Below, piece by piece: positions 35,852 through 44,080 of a stretch of 64,000 bases of DNA. This DNA comes from Archangium gephyra (GTDB lineage: Bacteria > Myxococcota > Myxococcia > Myxococcales > Myxococcaceae): the NCBI GenBank assembly GCA_003243425.1, contig QFQP01000020.1, positions 69,003-133,002 of the forward strand. The letters run 5' to 3'. Both the position numbers and the translations under genes were made by a program. The notes below the pieces were generated by a model. It saw only the letters and a list, made by a program, of their open reading frames with translations. It was not told the DNA's origin and did not search any database. Numbering within the stretch: the stretch's first letter is position 1; each line of letters begins with the position of its first letter.

Positions 35852-37036
35852 TCAACGTTCGAACACGGCAGCGAAGAAACCGTCGGTGCCGTGACGATGG
35901 GGCGCCAGAGACAGACAGCCACGCGCGTCGAGCAGCGCGTCTGGCAAAGAGGGCCGCACCAGCTTCAGTCCGCTCTTCACCGCATCGGTGACGACGTCTT
36001 CGTTCTCTTCCGGCGTCATCGTGCAGGTCGCGTAGACGAGACGACCACCGTCGGCGAGATGGCGAAGGCCGAGCGCGATGAGCTCGCGTTGAACGACGGC
36101 CATTTCCGCGACGGACTGGGAACGAAGTCGCCACCGGAGATCTGGCCCGCGACGGAGCGTGCCCAGCTCGGAGCACGGCGCGTCGATGAGCACGTGTGGA
36201 ATTCGCAGAGCCGCCGGTGGCCGCGCGCCGTGAATGAGGACGTGCGCCCCGGCCTTCGAAGCGCGCGTGCGCAGTCGCTCCAGCTTCGGCAGATCGATGT
36301 CGGTGGCGTGCACGGTTCCACCCGGCCCCACACGCGCCGCGAGCTGGAGCGCCTTGCCGCCCGCTCCAGCGCAGAGATCGAGCACTTCATCACCGGAGCG
36401 CACGTCGAGCAGAGCACCGAGCAGCTGACTGCCTTCGTCCTGGACCTCGAAGGTGCCGAGAAACGAGGGGCCCAGACCGAGGAGATTCGGACGCGGCGTG
36501 ATCACATGAAGCGCGTACGGAGCCCACCGCGCCGGAATGGTCTCGACACCGACCGAACGAAGTCGTGCTGCGAGCGCTGAACGATCGGTCTTCGCGCGCA
36601 GCGTCACCGGCCCCGGGCGATTGAGCACGTCGGCGAGCTGCTCGACCTCGCCTGGAAACCGCGCTTCGAACCGCTCCGCGATCCAGTCGGGAAATGAGAA
36701 GCGGTCCCGCCACGAGGCGACCGGCGAGTCGACGACGTCGACCCCGAGGCGGCTGAACGCGTCGTCGCAGCCACCGAGCCGCGCGAGCTGCGCCAGCCGT
36801 TGAAGGGGCGCACCTTGAAAGCGGCGTCGCCACAGCCCGACCCCGAACAGGGCTTCGGCGCAGACCTGCCGTTGCTCGGCTGTGAAGTGGCGATTGGCAC
36901 GCAGCGTTCGGTCGAGGACACGCTCGGCAGCGTCACCTTCGAGAACGCGCTGCAGCGGCGTTTCGAGCGTGGGCCCCAGACCAGCAAGGTGCGCCCAGGG
37001 CACGGCGGCGAGCCTTCGTTCGGACTCAGTCAGCAT
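35852..37036 (-). CDS. RsmB/NOL1/NOP2-family RNA (cytosine-5) methyltransferase
   Basis: The ATG at 37036 (MLTESERRLAAVPWAHLAGL) is preferred over a GTG three codons earlier; it overlaps the upstream stop by 11 nt. The 394-residue protein has an N-terminal helical NusB-like/linker part and a Rossmann methyltransferase. Motifs are SAM motif I VLDLCAGAGGKALQL, the releasing cysteine in DAPCSELGTLRRGPDLRW and the catalytic cysteine in YATCTMTPEENED. It probably methylates cytosine in rRNA (C967-type) or tRNA. Confidence 0.9.
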   Translation of the reverse strand: MLTESERRLAAVPWAHLAGLGPTLETPLQRVLEGDAAERVLDRTLRANRHFTAEQRQVCAEALFGVGLWRRRFQGAPLQRLAQLARLGGCDDAFSRLGVDVVDSPVASWRDRFSFPDWIAERFEARFPGEVEQLADVLNRPGPVTLRAKTDRSALAARLRSVGVETIPARWAPYALHVITPRPNLLGLGPSFLGTFEVQDEGSQLLGALLDVRSGDEVLDLCAGAGGKALQLAARVGPGGTVHATDIDLPKLERLRTRASKAGAHVLIHGARPPAALRIPHVLIDAPCSELGTLRRGPDLRWRLRSQSVAEMAVVQRELIALGLRHLADGGRLVYATCTMTPEENEDVVTDAVKSGLKLVRPSLPDALLDARGCLSLAPHRHGTDGFFAAVFER

Positions 37037-37616
37037 CGAGGGCACGCCGCAGGTTGGCGCGCGCGGCTGCGTCGAGTCGCGCGTGAAAGAAATCAGACAA
37101 GAAGATCCGTGGAGCCTCGAGAAGGCGGCTCAGAAATCGTCGGCGATTGAAGCGGTAGATGGGGCCGGGAACGTGTGCATTCTCGACCGCAATCGCGGCG
37201 TCGTAGGCGTCGAAACGCGTGGGTGATCTCCCGAGAATCGCCATGTCGCAGTCGAGAAAGTGACGCGCGTCGTCGTCGACATCTTCGGGGCGCAACCTGC
37301 CGTGGCGGGCGGTCAGCTCGATCAATTCGCGCACGCGCGATGCATCGACATCATGCGGGCCGAACGTGGCGAGCGCGCGCTCGGCAAACTCGGCGCTCCG
37401 CGCTTCGTTGTCGGATCTCCCGGGCTCGTAGATCGCGTCATGAAACACGATGGCGAGGGTCACTTCGCGGGGCGCAGACCAGTGCGGAACGATGTCCATG
37501 TGCTCCAGCACGTCCTGTACGTGGGCCCACGAGTGGTACGCGCGAGGTGGTGAGTCGTGCGCCGCGACCGCCGCCCGGAAAAGACCTTCAGGCAACGTGT
37601 TCGTCAGTGTTGACAT
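37026..37616 (-). CDS. Predicted metal-dependent HD-superfamily phosphohydrolase
   Basis: The 196-residue protein shows the HD pattern: AYHSWAHVQDVLEH (His), VFHDAIYEPGRSDNEARSAE (His-Asp), LIELTARHG and FLDCDMAILG (Asp). The YHxxxH start and length resemble small HD proteins annotated as predicted metal-dependent hydrolases. The substrate may be a nucleotide or other phosphate ester. It overlaps the methyltransferase start by 11 nt. The tRNA promoter lies across its start. Confidence 0.85.
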   Translation of the reverse strand: MSTLTNTLPEGLFRAAVAAHDSPPRAYHSWAHVQDVLEHMDIVPHWSAPREVTLAIVFHDAIYEPGRSDNEARSAEFAERALATFGPHDVDASRVRELIELTARHGRLRPEDVDDDARHFLDCDMAILGRSPTRFDAYDAAIAVENAHVPGPIYRFNRRRFLSRLLEAPRIFLSDFFHARLDAAARANLRRALDAD

Positions 37617-37638
37617 GCCGATGCGTCACCCGTACAAG
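37610..37638 (+). promoter_or_regulatory. Sigma-70 promoter of tRNA-Asn
   Basis: TTGACA (37610-37615) and TACAAG (37633-37638) are 17 bp apart; the tRNA begins about 24 bp further on. The -35 overlaps the start codon of the divergent HD gene. Confidence 0.7.
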
Positions 37639-37662
37639 CCGCGCCGCCGTTGCAGGACATAT

Positions 37663-37735
37663 TCCCTGATAGCTCAGCTGGTAGAGCAGGCGACTGTTAA
37701 TCGCCGGGTCGTAGGTTCGAGTCCTACTCAGGGAG
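37663..37735 (+). tRNA. tRNA-Asn (anticodon GTT)
   Basis: The acceptor stem TCCCTGA/TCAGGGA, D arm GCTC/GAGC, anticodon stem GGCGA/TCGCC with loop CTGTTAA and T arm GTAGG-TTCGAGT-CCTAC all pair. Discriminator is G; CCA is not encoded. The gene lies at the border between core-type genes and the accessory region, a common integration site. Confidence 0.97.
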
Positions 37736-37780
37736 CTGAAGGTCGCCGTTCACCAACGGTCGCCTCCCAGAAATTAACCG

Positions 37781-37819
37781 ACGGCCCCGCGGAGAAATCC
37801 TCGGGGCCGTTTCAGTTTC
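37781..37819 (+). terminator. Terminator after tRNA-Asn
   Basis: ACGGCCCC and GGGGCCGT form an 8-bp stem with an inner GGA/TCC pairing over GAAA, followed by TTTCAGTTT. Confidence 0.7.
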
Positions 37820-38066
37820 TGCCCACGTTCCCGCCGAGTTCGACGCTGCTTCGCGCGTCTAGAGCTGCTGGACGGAGCTCGTGCAGAGAGCGAACGAGGC
37901 GCGCGTCGGCGGCGTTCTCCCGAGAGAAGGACGGAGAATCGGCGTCGAGTTCCGGCCAGCCACGTCAGAGAGACAGAGAGCGTTTGACGCCTCGCCCCGT
38001 TTTGCTGGACGGCTCGCGGTGCGTTTAACCGGCCACCTCGCGAGCCGACACCCTCGGCGTCGGAGG
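37820..38066. other. Gene-free spacer between tRNA unit and accessory region
   Basis: About 250 bp with only short Arg/Ser-rich open frames on both strands and no recognisable signal. Together with the terminator it makes 331 bp from tRNA end to the helicase stop. It is where a left attachment site would be expected, but I found no repeat of the tRNA 3' end elsewhere in the window. Confidence 0.5.
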
Positions 38067-40664
38067 TCACTTCGCCTTGGCAGAGCCACCCACCTTCGAC
38101 TTCAGCGGCGACATTCGCTCGAGGAGCTGACGGGGCAGGAGCTTCGCGTCGCGTAGCTTCTTGGCGAGCAGGACGAGCATTTCGTCCTCAGAAGCACTCC
38201 CAGCTTCTGCTCGTACCGCTCGCATGGCTGCAGCGAGGTCCTGAGCGATTACCTGAACTGCGGGAATCATCAGGTACTTGGTATCGCGCGCATGAGGCAC
38301 AGCGTCTCCGTCGAGTCGATGCTGGTAGGTGGCAAGCACCGCGACCACATCGGCCGACTTGGCGGCCGGGTATTTCTCGCGGATCCAATCGGCGTGTCCG
38401 CTCACTTGCCGCGTGTCAGTGATCGAGATCTCCTTGTCCGCCTCCACGTCGCTCTTGGCTTCGAAGCCGATGAAGACCGCGTTGCCCACGCGCCAAACGG
38501 AGTCGGGGGCGCCCTTCTCAGTGCCCGTCCGGTCGGATTCGAAGCCCAGGAGCCGGCCAAGCCGGGCGAGACCGCCTTCGAAGATCGGTGCCTTCTCGCT
38601 CTTCAAGTCTTCGAGAAGGGCCTTCATGGACCCATCGAACCGGGGTCCTTGCGCGCCCAATTCACGTAGCTCGCGCAACGCATTCTCGACGGCGACCTCC
38701 TCGACGGGGTCGCGTCTCGTTGCCGGCGCCGCAATCTCAGGGAGCTGCAGACCCGCGAACCAGCTGATTGCGGTCGAGAAGCCGAGAGCCTTGTCTCGAA
38801 GCACCTTGGCCTCGGACAAGAGTTCGGGGCGCTTGTGATCTTGCGCGACTCGGATGGCTGCTGACGCCGCCAGGTAGAGCCAAAAGGCCTGAAACGGCCG
38901 GACCTCTTTCCCTCCGGAGAGCTTGTCGACGGCCCCCTTGGCTGCATGGAGCGCGGCTTCCCAGTTCCCGCTCCAGGCTGCGTACAGGTAGTTGAGTTCC
39001 TGTTGAGCGGAATCGGCCAAGGCTTCAGCTGCTGGGGTCGCGCGAACCTCACGCTTCCCACGCTCGACTGCCACGAACTGCTCTACCGCGCCGCGGACGT
39101 CGCTCTCGCTCAGAAAGTCCCTCGCAGTCGCGACGACCTCGGCCTCCGTCGTGTCCTGGGAGTTCTGGATCCCCAGAGTCAGTTCGACCTGAAGCTCTGG
39201 AGCCATGCCCTCTTGGAACTCGTTCTCCACAATTCTGCGGGTCAGCGCGCCGCCAACCAACAACACGACGGCGTAGTCCGTCGAATTGCGCGTGCACCGC
39301 CCTAGAGCCTGCGTAATGCGCGTCCGTACTCGTTCAACGAGAAGAGCGTTCGCGCGCAACCTCTCCGAGAGGAACTTCTCTTGGAGGTTGGTCGCGTCGG
39401 GCAGACCGTCGATGACGAGGATCCGACAGGCGTCGTCAGGCAGGTCCAATCCGTCGTATCGATTCTTGAGGAGCAGGACGGCCTCCTGACCAGTGAACTC
39501 ATCAAGAGTGTCCTCAACGTGCGTTTCGTTCAGGATCGGCTTGGTGACTCCCTGGTTGATCAGCTCGGTCTGGGTCACTTGGGCCTGCCATTGATTCGGG
39601 CAGAGCACGAGTGCGCGAGGTTCCGAGGTAACAAGCTCCGCGACGGACCTCCTCACCTCTCCCTCATCGATGCTGAGCTGCGGGAGCAGAATGAGGCGGC
39701 GACCCGATGTGCGGCGCTCGCGCCCTGCCGGAAGCGGAAGTCGAACGATCTTCCGCACACCAGTCGCGCGCTCGAGCTCGCCACCCACCCCAAGAGTCGC
39801 TGAAGCGTAGAGCCGCTGGTTCGCGGACCAGAATGGTGCGTGAGTCTCAACGGGCGGTGAAAGTGGTCTGATCAGGATCTCGTTCCAGGACAGGAAGACG
39901 TTGCAGGCGTCCAGATGCTCGCGAAGCACCGACCACGGGTACTGCAGCTTCTCACCCGCGACATGCGCTGCGATGAGATCACGCATCGCCACAGCGTGCT
40001 TCCACAGCGCGGGCTGGAGCAGCATGCCCACTGACCGACGTTCTTCAGAGGACGGGTCGTCGCGACGAAGACCTTGAACGAGAGAGTCGGGCAAATCATC
40101 GGCGAGAAGCTCAAGAAGCGCCGCGTAGAGGTCCGAGTGATCGCTCCGTGAGATCTCAAGAGACCAGAAACTCCCGACGTAGTTCTCCGCCGCGTGAGCG
40201 TCATCGAGCACGAGACACTGGTCGTTTGAAAGCGCGGGGTTCGTGTTGAAGACCCCGTTGTACGTCGTGATCGCGATCTTCGAGCCTGTACTGAACGCGG
40301 CGAGATCCTTCGGCTCGTAGTGCTTCCTGCTGCCAACCAGCACTGTGGCGGGAATCCCGTACTCGCGGGCGCGTTCGCCCACTTGGTGGGCGAGTTGCCG
40401 CGTCGGACACAGATAGGCGATCCGCTCGCCCCTCGATTGGCGCCGGTACTCCGCGATGAGAAGCATCACGAGCGTTTTGCCGTCGCCGGTGGGGAGCTCC
40501 ACGGCGACATCGCGCGACTCCAGATGCTTCTCGTACGCTCGGAGCAGGTCCGCCTGGTGGGCCCAAAGAGCCCGGATCTTCGGGTCCCTCGACCTCAGCG
40601 TCTCGAACAGCGCCTCCGGCGACTTGGGCACGACAGGGGACGGTCCAGGAATTCTGAGGGGCAT
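38067..40664 (-). CDS. DEAD-like helicase fused to a PD-(D/E)xK-type nuclease domain
   Basis: The ATG at 40664 is preferred; a TTG 30 bp upstream is possible. The 865-residue protein has an SF2 helicase core: Walker A LPTGDGKT (57-64), YLCPTRQLAHQ, the DEAD-box equivalent VLDDAH, LYASATLG (motif III) and ITQALGRCTRN (motif VI). A helical middle follows. Near the C terminus, APDSVWRV then FIGFEAKS gives an Asp followed by Glu-x-Lys, as in PD-(D/E)xK nucleases. Such fusions are common in phage-defence genes. It is divergent from the BrxE-led operon, with about 120 bp between them. No methyltransferase accompanies it. Confidence 0.8.
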   Translation of the reverse strand: MPLRIPGPSPVVPKSPEALFETLRSRDPKIRALWAHQADLLRAYEKHLESRDVAVELPTGDGKTLVMLLIAEYRRQSRGERIAYLCPTRQLAHQVGERAREYGIPATVLVGSRKHYEPKDLAAFSTGSKIAITTYNGVFNTNPALSNDQCLVLDDAHAAENYVGSFWSLEISRSDHSDLYAALLELLADDLPDSLVQGLRRDDPSSEERRSVGMLLQPALWKHAVAMRDLIAAHVAGEKLQYPWSVLREHLDACNVFLSWNEILIRPLSPPVETHAPFWSANQRLYASATLGVGGELERATGVRKIVRLPLPAGRERRTSGRRLILLPQLSIDEGEVRRSVAELVTSEPRALVLCPNQWQAQVTQTELINQGVTKPILNETHVEDTLDEFTGQEAVLLLKNRYDGLDLPDDACRILVIDGLPDATNLQEKFLSERLRANALLVERVRTRITQALGRCTRNSTDYAVVLLVGGALTRRIVENEFQEGMAPELQVELTLGIQNSQDTTEAEVVATARDFLSESDVRGAVEQFVAVERGKREVRATPAAEALADSAQQELNYLYAAWSGNWEAALHAAKGAVDKLSGGKEVRPFQAFWLYLAASAAIRVAQDHKRPELLSEAKVLRDKALGFSTAISWFAGLQLPEIAAPATRRDPVEEVAVENALRELRELGAQGPRFDGSMKALLEDLKSEKAPIFEGGLARLGRLLGFESDRTGTEKGAPDSVWRVGNAVFIGFEAKSDVEADKEISITDTRQVSGHADWIREKYPAAKSADVVAVLATYQHRLDGDAVPHARDTKYLMIPAVQVIAQDLAAAMRAVRAEAGSASEDEMLVLLAKKLRDAKLLPRQLLERMSPLKSKVGGSAKAK

Positions 40665-40783
40665 GGGGCGGAACCTGATGCACGTTGGCAACAACAGCTG
40701 ACTGGACGATAAGGCCGCCTCTCCAACGGCAGCTGATTATTCAGCAAGATCGTCCACTTCCGCCTCTGGTAGAACTTCGCCCC

Positions 40784-41134
40784 ATGTGTCGCCCGTCATC
40801 CGAGGAGTTCGACGACAGTCTGGCGCTCCAGCTCGTCACCGTGTGGGCTGGAGAAACGCCGGGCGGCGACCTCTGGAAGCGCCTCCTCCCTCGGACGAAG
40901 CGCTGGGCGAGCCTCGACGCCGCACGACGCGCCGCGTGCCTTTCCGACGCCCACACACGCCGCGGGCGGTGCCGCCAGAAGGCCGGCGGCATGTTCACGC
41001 TCTTCCACCGCGGGTTCGAAGTCGACGAAGCACTCGACGAGCGTCTCGCTCACCACAAGCTCGAGGCACAGCCGCCGCCCGAGGTCCCGTCCACGGAGAC
41101 GCGGCTCTGCGTGGATGAGGGCCTTCATGGGTAA
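40784..41134 (+). CDS. BrxE-family-like small protein heading the operon
   Basis: The ATG at 40784 gives 116 residues. The pattern LALQLVTVWAGE, then LLPRTKRWASLDAARRAACL with DAHTRRG, then TLFHRGFEVDEALDERLAHH resembles BrxE-type proteins of BREX loci, in both order and spacing. BrxE has no known activity. No other BREX core gene (PglZ, BrxC, PglX) is in the window. The gene overlaps the next start by 20 bp (or 8 bp if the next gene starts at 41127), so it belongs to the operon. The assignment is from recalled family appearance. Confidence 0.55.
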   Translation: MCRPSSEEFDDSLALQLVTVWAGETPGGDLWKRLLPRTKRWASLDAARRAACLSDAHTRRGRCRQKAGGMFTLFHRGFEVDEALDERLAHHKLEAQPPPEVPSTETRLCVDEGLHG

Positions 41135-42995
41135 GGCGTTTGCGAGCGAACTAGCGGCGTTGCCTGTAACACTCGCCTGGGCTCAGGCGCAGGAAGTGAA
41201 GCTACTCGAACGCTTCGTCGCCGACGCTGCAGAGCTTCCGCTCGTGGCGATCGGGTCAGGGGGCTCGTCTACCGCGTGCCACTTCACGGCGCTGCTCCAC
41301 CGCACGCGCTGCCGCCGGCCGGCGCAGTTCATGACGCCGCTCGACGTGCTGTCGCTGCCTGCCGGGCTGCACCGCGCAGGAGTGTTCCTCGCGTCTGCGT
41401 CGGGCAAGAACAAGGACGTGCTGGCGGCATTCGACGCGGCCATTGCCGAAGAGGCTCCCGCAATCGCTGCGATCACCCTCCGAGGCGAAAACCCGCTTGG
41501 ACTTGCGGCAGCGGCCTTCTCTCGCGCACGGGTGTTCACTGCCGAGGCCCCCGCAGGCAAGGACGGCTTCCTCGCCACCAATAGCCTCATCGCGACCTGC
41601 GTCCTCATCGCCCGAGCCTACGGTTTTGAACTCCCCGACCTGAAGACGCGCCTCAGGGACGACCGCTCTGGCAGCTCGATCTTCGAAGGGCGACACATGG
41701 TGCAGGTGCTCCACGGTGGTTGGGGCGGGCCCGTCGCGACCGATCTTGAGTCAAAGGTGAACGAATCGGCGCTGGCTTCCGCACAGCTCGCCGACTACCG
41801 CAACTTCGGTCACGGGAGGCACCTGTGGCTCGCGAAGCGCGCCGCGGAGACCGTTGTCGTCGCCCTCGTGACGCCGGGTACCTTCGCAATCGCGGAGTCG
41901 ACGTTGAAGCTCTTCCCGAAGAGCATCCCTGTTGTCCGGCTTGAAACCACTCTCGACGGTCCTGCGGGCACCATCGACTTGCTCATCCAAGCCTTCGGTC
42001 TGGTCGCGCGGCTTGGGGAGGCACGCGGCCAAGACCCAGGGCGTCCTCACGTTCCCGAGTTTGGCCGCAAGCTGTACCGGCTCACACCGCCGCGTGTTCG
42101 CTCGACCGTGCCCGCCCCCATCCAGCGCAAGCTCTGGGCCCTTCCGGAAGTCAGCGAGAACGACGAGGCCTTCAATGTGGGGGTCGAGAGGTTCCTCAAG
42201 GCCGCGCGCGCCGCAAAAATCGGCGCGCTGGCACTCGACTACGATGGCACGCTCTGCGCGAGAGAAGATCGCTTCGACGGGCTTCGCGATGACATCGTTG
42301 CCGAGTGCGCGAGGCTCTTGAGGGCGGGCGTGCGCATCGGCATCGCGACGGGCCGAGGCAAGTCGGTACGCGATGAACTGCAGAAGGCGCTCGACAAGAA
42401 GCTGTGGCCGCTTGTGCAGCTCGGCTACTACAACGGGACCGACATCGGAGTGCTCGGGGACGAGAGATCACCAAGCAAGGGCGGCCCGGAAGAAGAGATA
42501 CTGACACGCGCGCACGCTCTCCTCGCAGGGGATACTTGGCTGACGGCGACCGCAAAGCTCACGCCACGTCGGCACCAGATAGCCGTCGAGCCCAAGGGGG
42601 CCGTGCGCACCGACGCACTCGCGGCGCACGTGATGGCGCTCCTCGCGCCTATCGATGGCGCGGGCGTGCGCATAGTCGTCTCGTCTCACTCGCTCGACGT
42701 GCTCGGACCCACGCGCGGTAAGGGCTCGCTTGTGTCGTGGCTTCGCCAACAGATTGGTGATGGTCGCGAAGTGCTATGCATCGGTGACCGAGGTGCCTGG
42801 CCGGGCAACGACTACGCGCTTCTCGCCGAACGGCTGTCGCTGAGCGTCGACGAGGTGTCGAGCATGAGCACAGCCTGTTGGAATCTTGCACCGCGCGGCG
42901 TCTCTGGACCTGACGCAACGCTCCTCTACCTCCGCGCCATCAGGGCTCGCGGAGGAGTTGGGACGTTCGCCTGGAGTGAGGACGCGGCGCGATGA
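41115..42995 (+). CDS. SIS sugar-isomerase domain fused to HAD phosphatase
   Basis: The 626-residue protein (start 41115 or 41127) has two parts. Residues about 20-300 form tandem SIS halves: VAIGSGGSSTACHF (47-52 core) with SASGKNKD, and NFGHGRHLWLAKR in the second. Residues about 370-600 are a HAD hydrolase: motif I LDYDGTLC (D375, D377), motif II ATGRGKS, the lysine in TRGKGSLV and motif IV IGDRGAWPGNDYAL. SIS domains bind phosphosugars; HAD enzymes with a large cap dephosphorylate them. A fused isomerase/phosphatase suggests making or removing a sugar-phosphate ligand. It overlaps the next gene by ATGA. Confidence 0.85.
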   Translation: MRAFMGKAFASELAALPVTLAWAQAQEVKLLERFVADAAELPLVAIGSGGSSTACHFTALLHRTRCRRPAQFMTPLDVLSLPAGLHRAGVFLASASGKNKDVLAAFDAAIAEEAPAIAAITLRGENPLGLAAAAFSRARVFTAEAPAGKDGFLATNSLIATCVLIARAYGFELPDLKTRLRDDRSGSSIFEGRHMVQVLHGGWGGPVATDLESKVNESALASAQLADYRNFGHGRHLWLAKRAAETVVVALVTPGTFAIAESTLKLFPKSIPVVRLETTLDGPAGTIDLLIQAFGLVARLGEARGQDPGRPHVPEFGRKLYRLTPPRVRSTVPAPIQRKLWALPEVSENDEAFNVGVERFLKAARAAKIGALALDYDGTLCAREDRFDGLRDDIVAECARLLRAGVRIGIATGRGKSVRDELQKALDKKLWPLVQLGYYNGTDIGVLGDERSPSKGGPEEEILTRAHALLAGDTWLTATAKLTPRRHQIAVEPKGAVRTDALAAHVMALLAPIDGAGVRIVVSSHSLDVLGPTRGKGSLVSWLRQQIGDGREVLCIGDRGAWPGNDYALLAERLSLSVDEVSSMSTACWNLAPRGVSGPDATLLYLRAIRARGGVGTFAWSEDAAR

Positions 42996-44080
42996 GGGAT
43001 GGACTTGCCGAACGCCTGCTCGCCCGTGTCATGAACTGGACGCCCGAGGATGTCGCGCGCGAGCGGCCCGTGCTCCAAGCGCTCGCCGCCCTCAAATACG
43101 ACGAGTACCAGCAGTTCAGCCCCGGCATGCGCTTCGTGGAGAGCTTGGCGTTGTGGCTCGGGCAGTTCGCGACGCTCGCCGAACGCAAGGCCGCATACGC
43201 CTTCGTCCTGAGTCGCCTCGTGTTCCTCTCACACGCCGAGATGGCTCACTTCGCCGCCATCGCCTACCCGGACGTGATTCGGCCAGTCTTCATCGAGCAA
43301 GCTGCGAAGAACGCGACGCTGCCTCCGTTCCGCGTCAGCCAGGTTCTTGGCGCGGAGACGTTCAAGCAGCTCGAAGGCTCGAGTCTCTTCTTCGGACTGA
43401 GCGACGGCGCGCGGGTCGATCTGTTTCGGCGCAGCAACAAGGAACTGAGCCATGAACAGATCTTTACCGGCTACGAGCTCTCGGACGGCAAGGTCGGCGA
43501 GATTCGACAATGGCTCCACGAGAAGCGCAACCACAAGGAGCCCGCGCCCTCCTTGGTTCTCTTGGACGACTTCTCCGCGAGCGGCACGAGCTGCCTTACG
43601 GCCGACGGCAATAGGCCGAAGGGCAAGGTCGCCAAGTTCGTCGAGCAGATTCAATCGCGCGAGGCGTGGAAGGCTGTCGTGTCGTTCCCCAAGACACGGC
43701 TGGTCGTCGTGCTCTACGTGGCGACGGAGCAGGCACTCGCGAACATCAACGCCGGTGCGGAGGCGCTCAAGAAGGTACACGGCATCGAGACCACCGTGCT
43801 CGCAGTGCAACGCATCGCGAGCAACATCTCGCTCAAGCCCTCCGACACCGACCCGATGGTCGCGGTGATCAACAACGAGAAGTACTACGACGCGTCCGTC
43901 GAGGACGAGCACACCAAAAAGGGCAACTCAGACCTGAAGTTCGGGTTTGCATGCGGCGGGCTCCCGCTCGTCCTCCATCACAACACGCCGAACAACTCGA
44001 TCTTCCTGCTGTGGGTGGAGGGCAGCGAGACGGTGAGACCTCTGTTTCCCCGCGTGAGCCGTCATCGGAGGGAGGCATGA
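42992..44080 (+). CDS. Phosphoribosyltransferase-like protein (PRTase of conflict-system type)
   Basis: The 362-residue protein has an N-terminal helical region (about 1-130) and a PRPP-binding loop LVLLDDFSASGTS at 189-200, the core motif of phosphoribosyltransferases. Further strands include TRLVVVLYVATEQAL. The C terminus includes GFACGGLPLVLHHNTPNNSI. It resembles the PRTase-CE family that I recall from computational surveys of conflict systems, often beside an ORC/CDC6-type ATPase as here. Expected reaction: transfer of a base or other group to or from PRPP; the acceptor is unknown. It overlaps both neighbours by 4 nt. Confidence 0.75.
   Translation: MRDGLAERLLARVMNWTPEDVARERPVLQALAALKYDEYQQFSPGMRFVESLALWLGQFATLAERKAAYAFVLSRLVFLSHAEMAHFAAIAYPDVIRPVFIEQAAKNATLPPFRVSQVLGAETFKQLEGSSLFFGLSDGARVDLFRRSNKELSHEQIFTGYELSDGKVGEIRQWLHEKRNHKEPAPSLVLLDDFSASGTSCLTADGNRPKGKVAKFVEQIQSREAWKAVVSFPKTRLVVVLYVATEQALANINAGAEALKKVHGIETTVLAVQRIASNISLKPSDTDPMVAVINNEKYYDASVEDEHTKKGNSDLKFGFACGGLPLVLHHNTPNNSIFLLWVEGSETVRPLFPRVSRHRREA

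Noticed and set aside
37663..37735. Attachment-site duplication of the tRNA-Asn 3' end
   Set aside because: No second copy of the 3' half was noticed in the window, so an att site is not claimed.
37774..38089. Minus-strand open frames between tRNA-Asn and helicase
   Set aside because: Arg/Ser-rich products without start signals or domains, overlapping the terminator.
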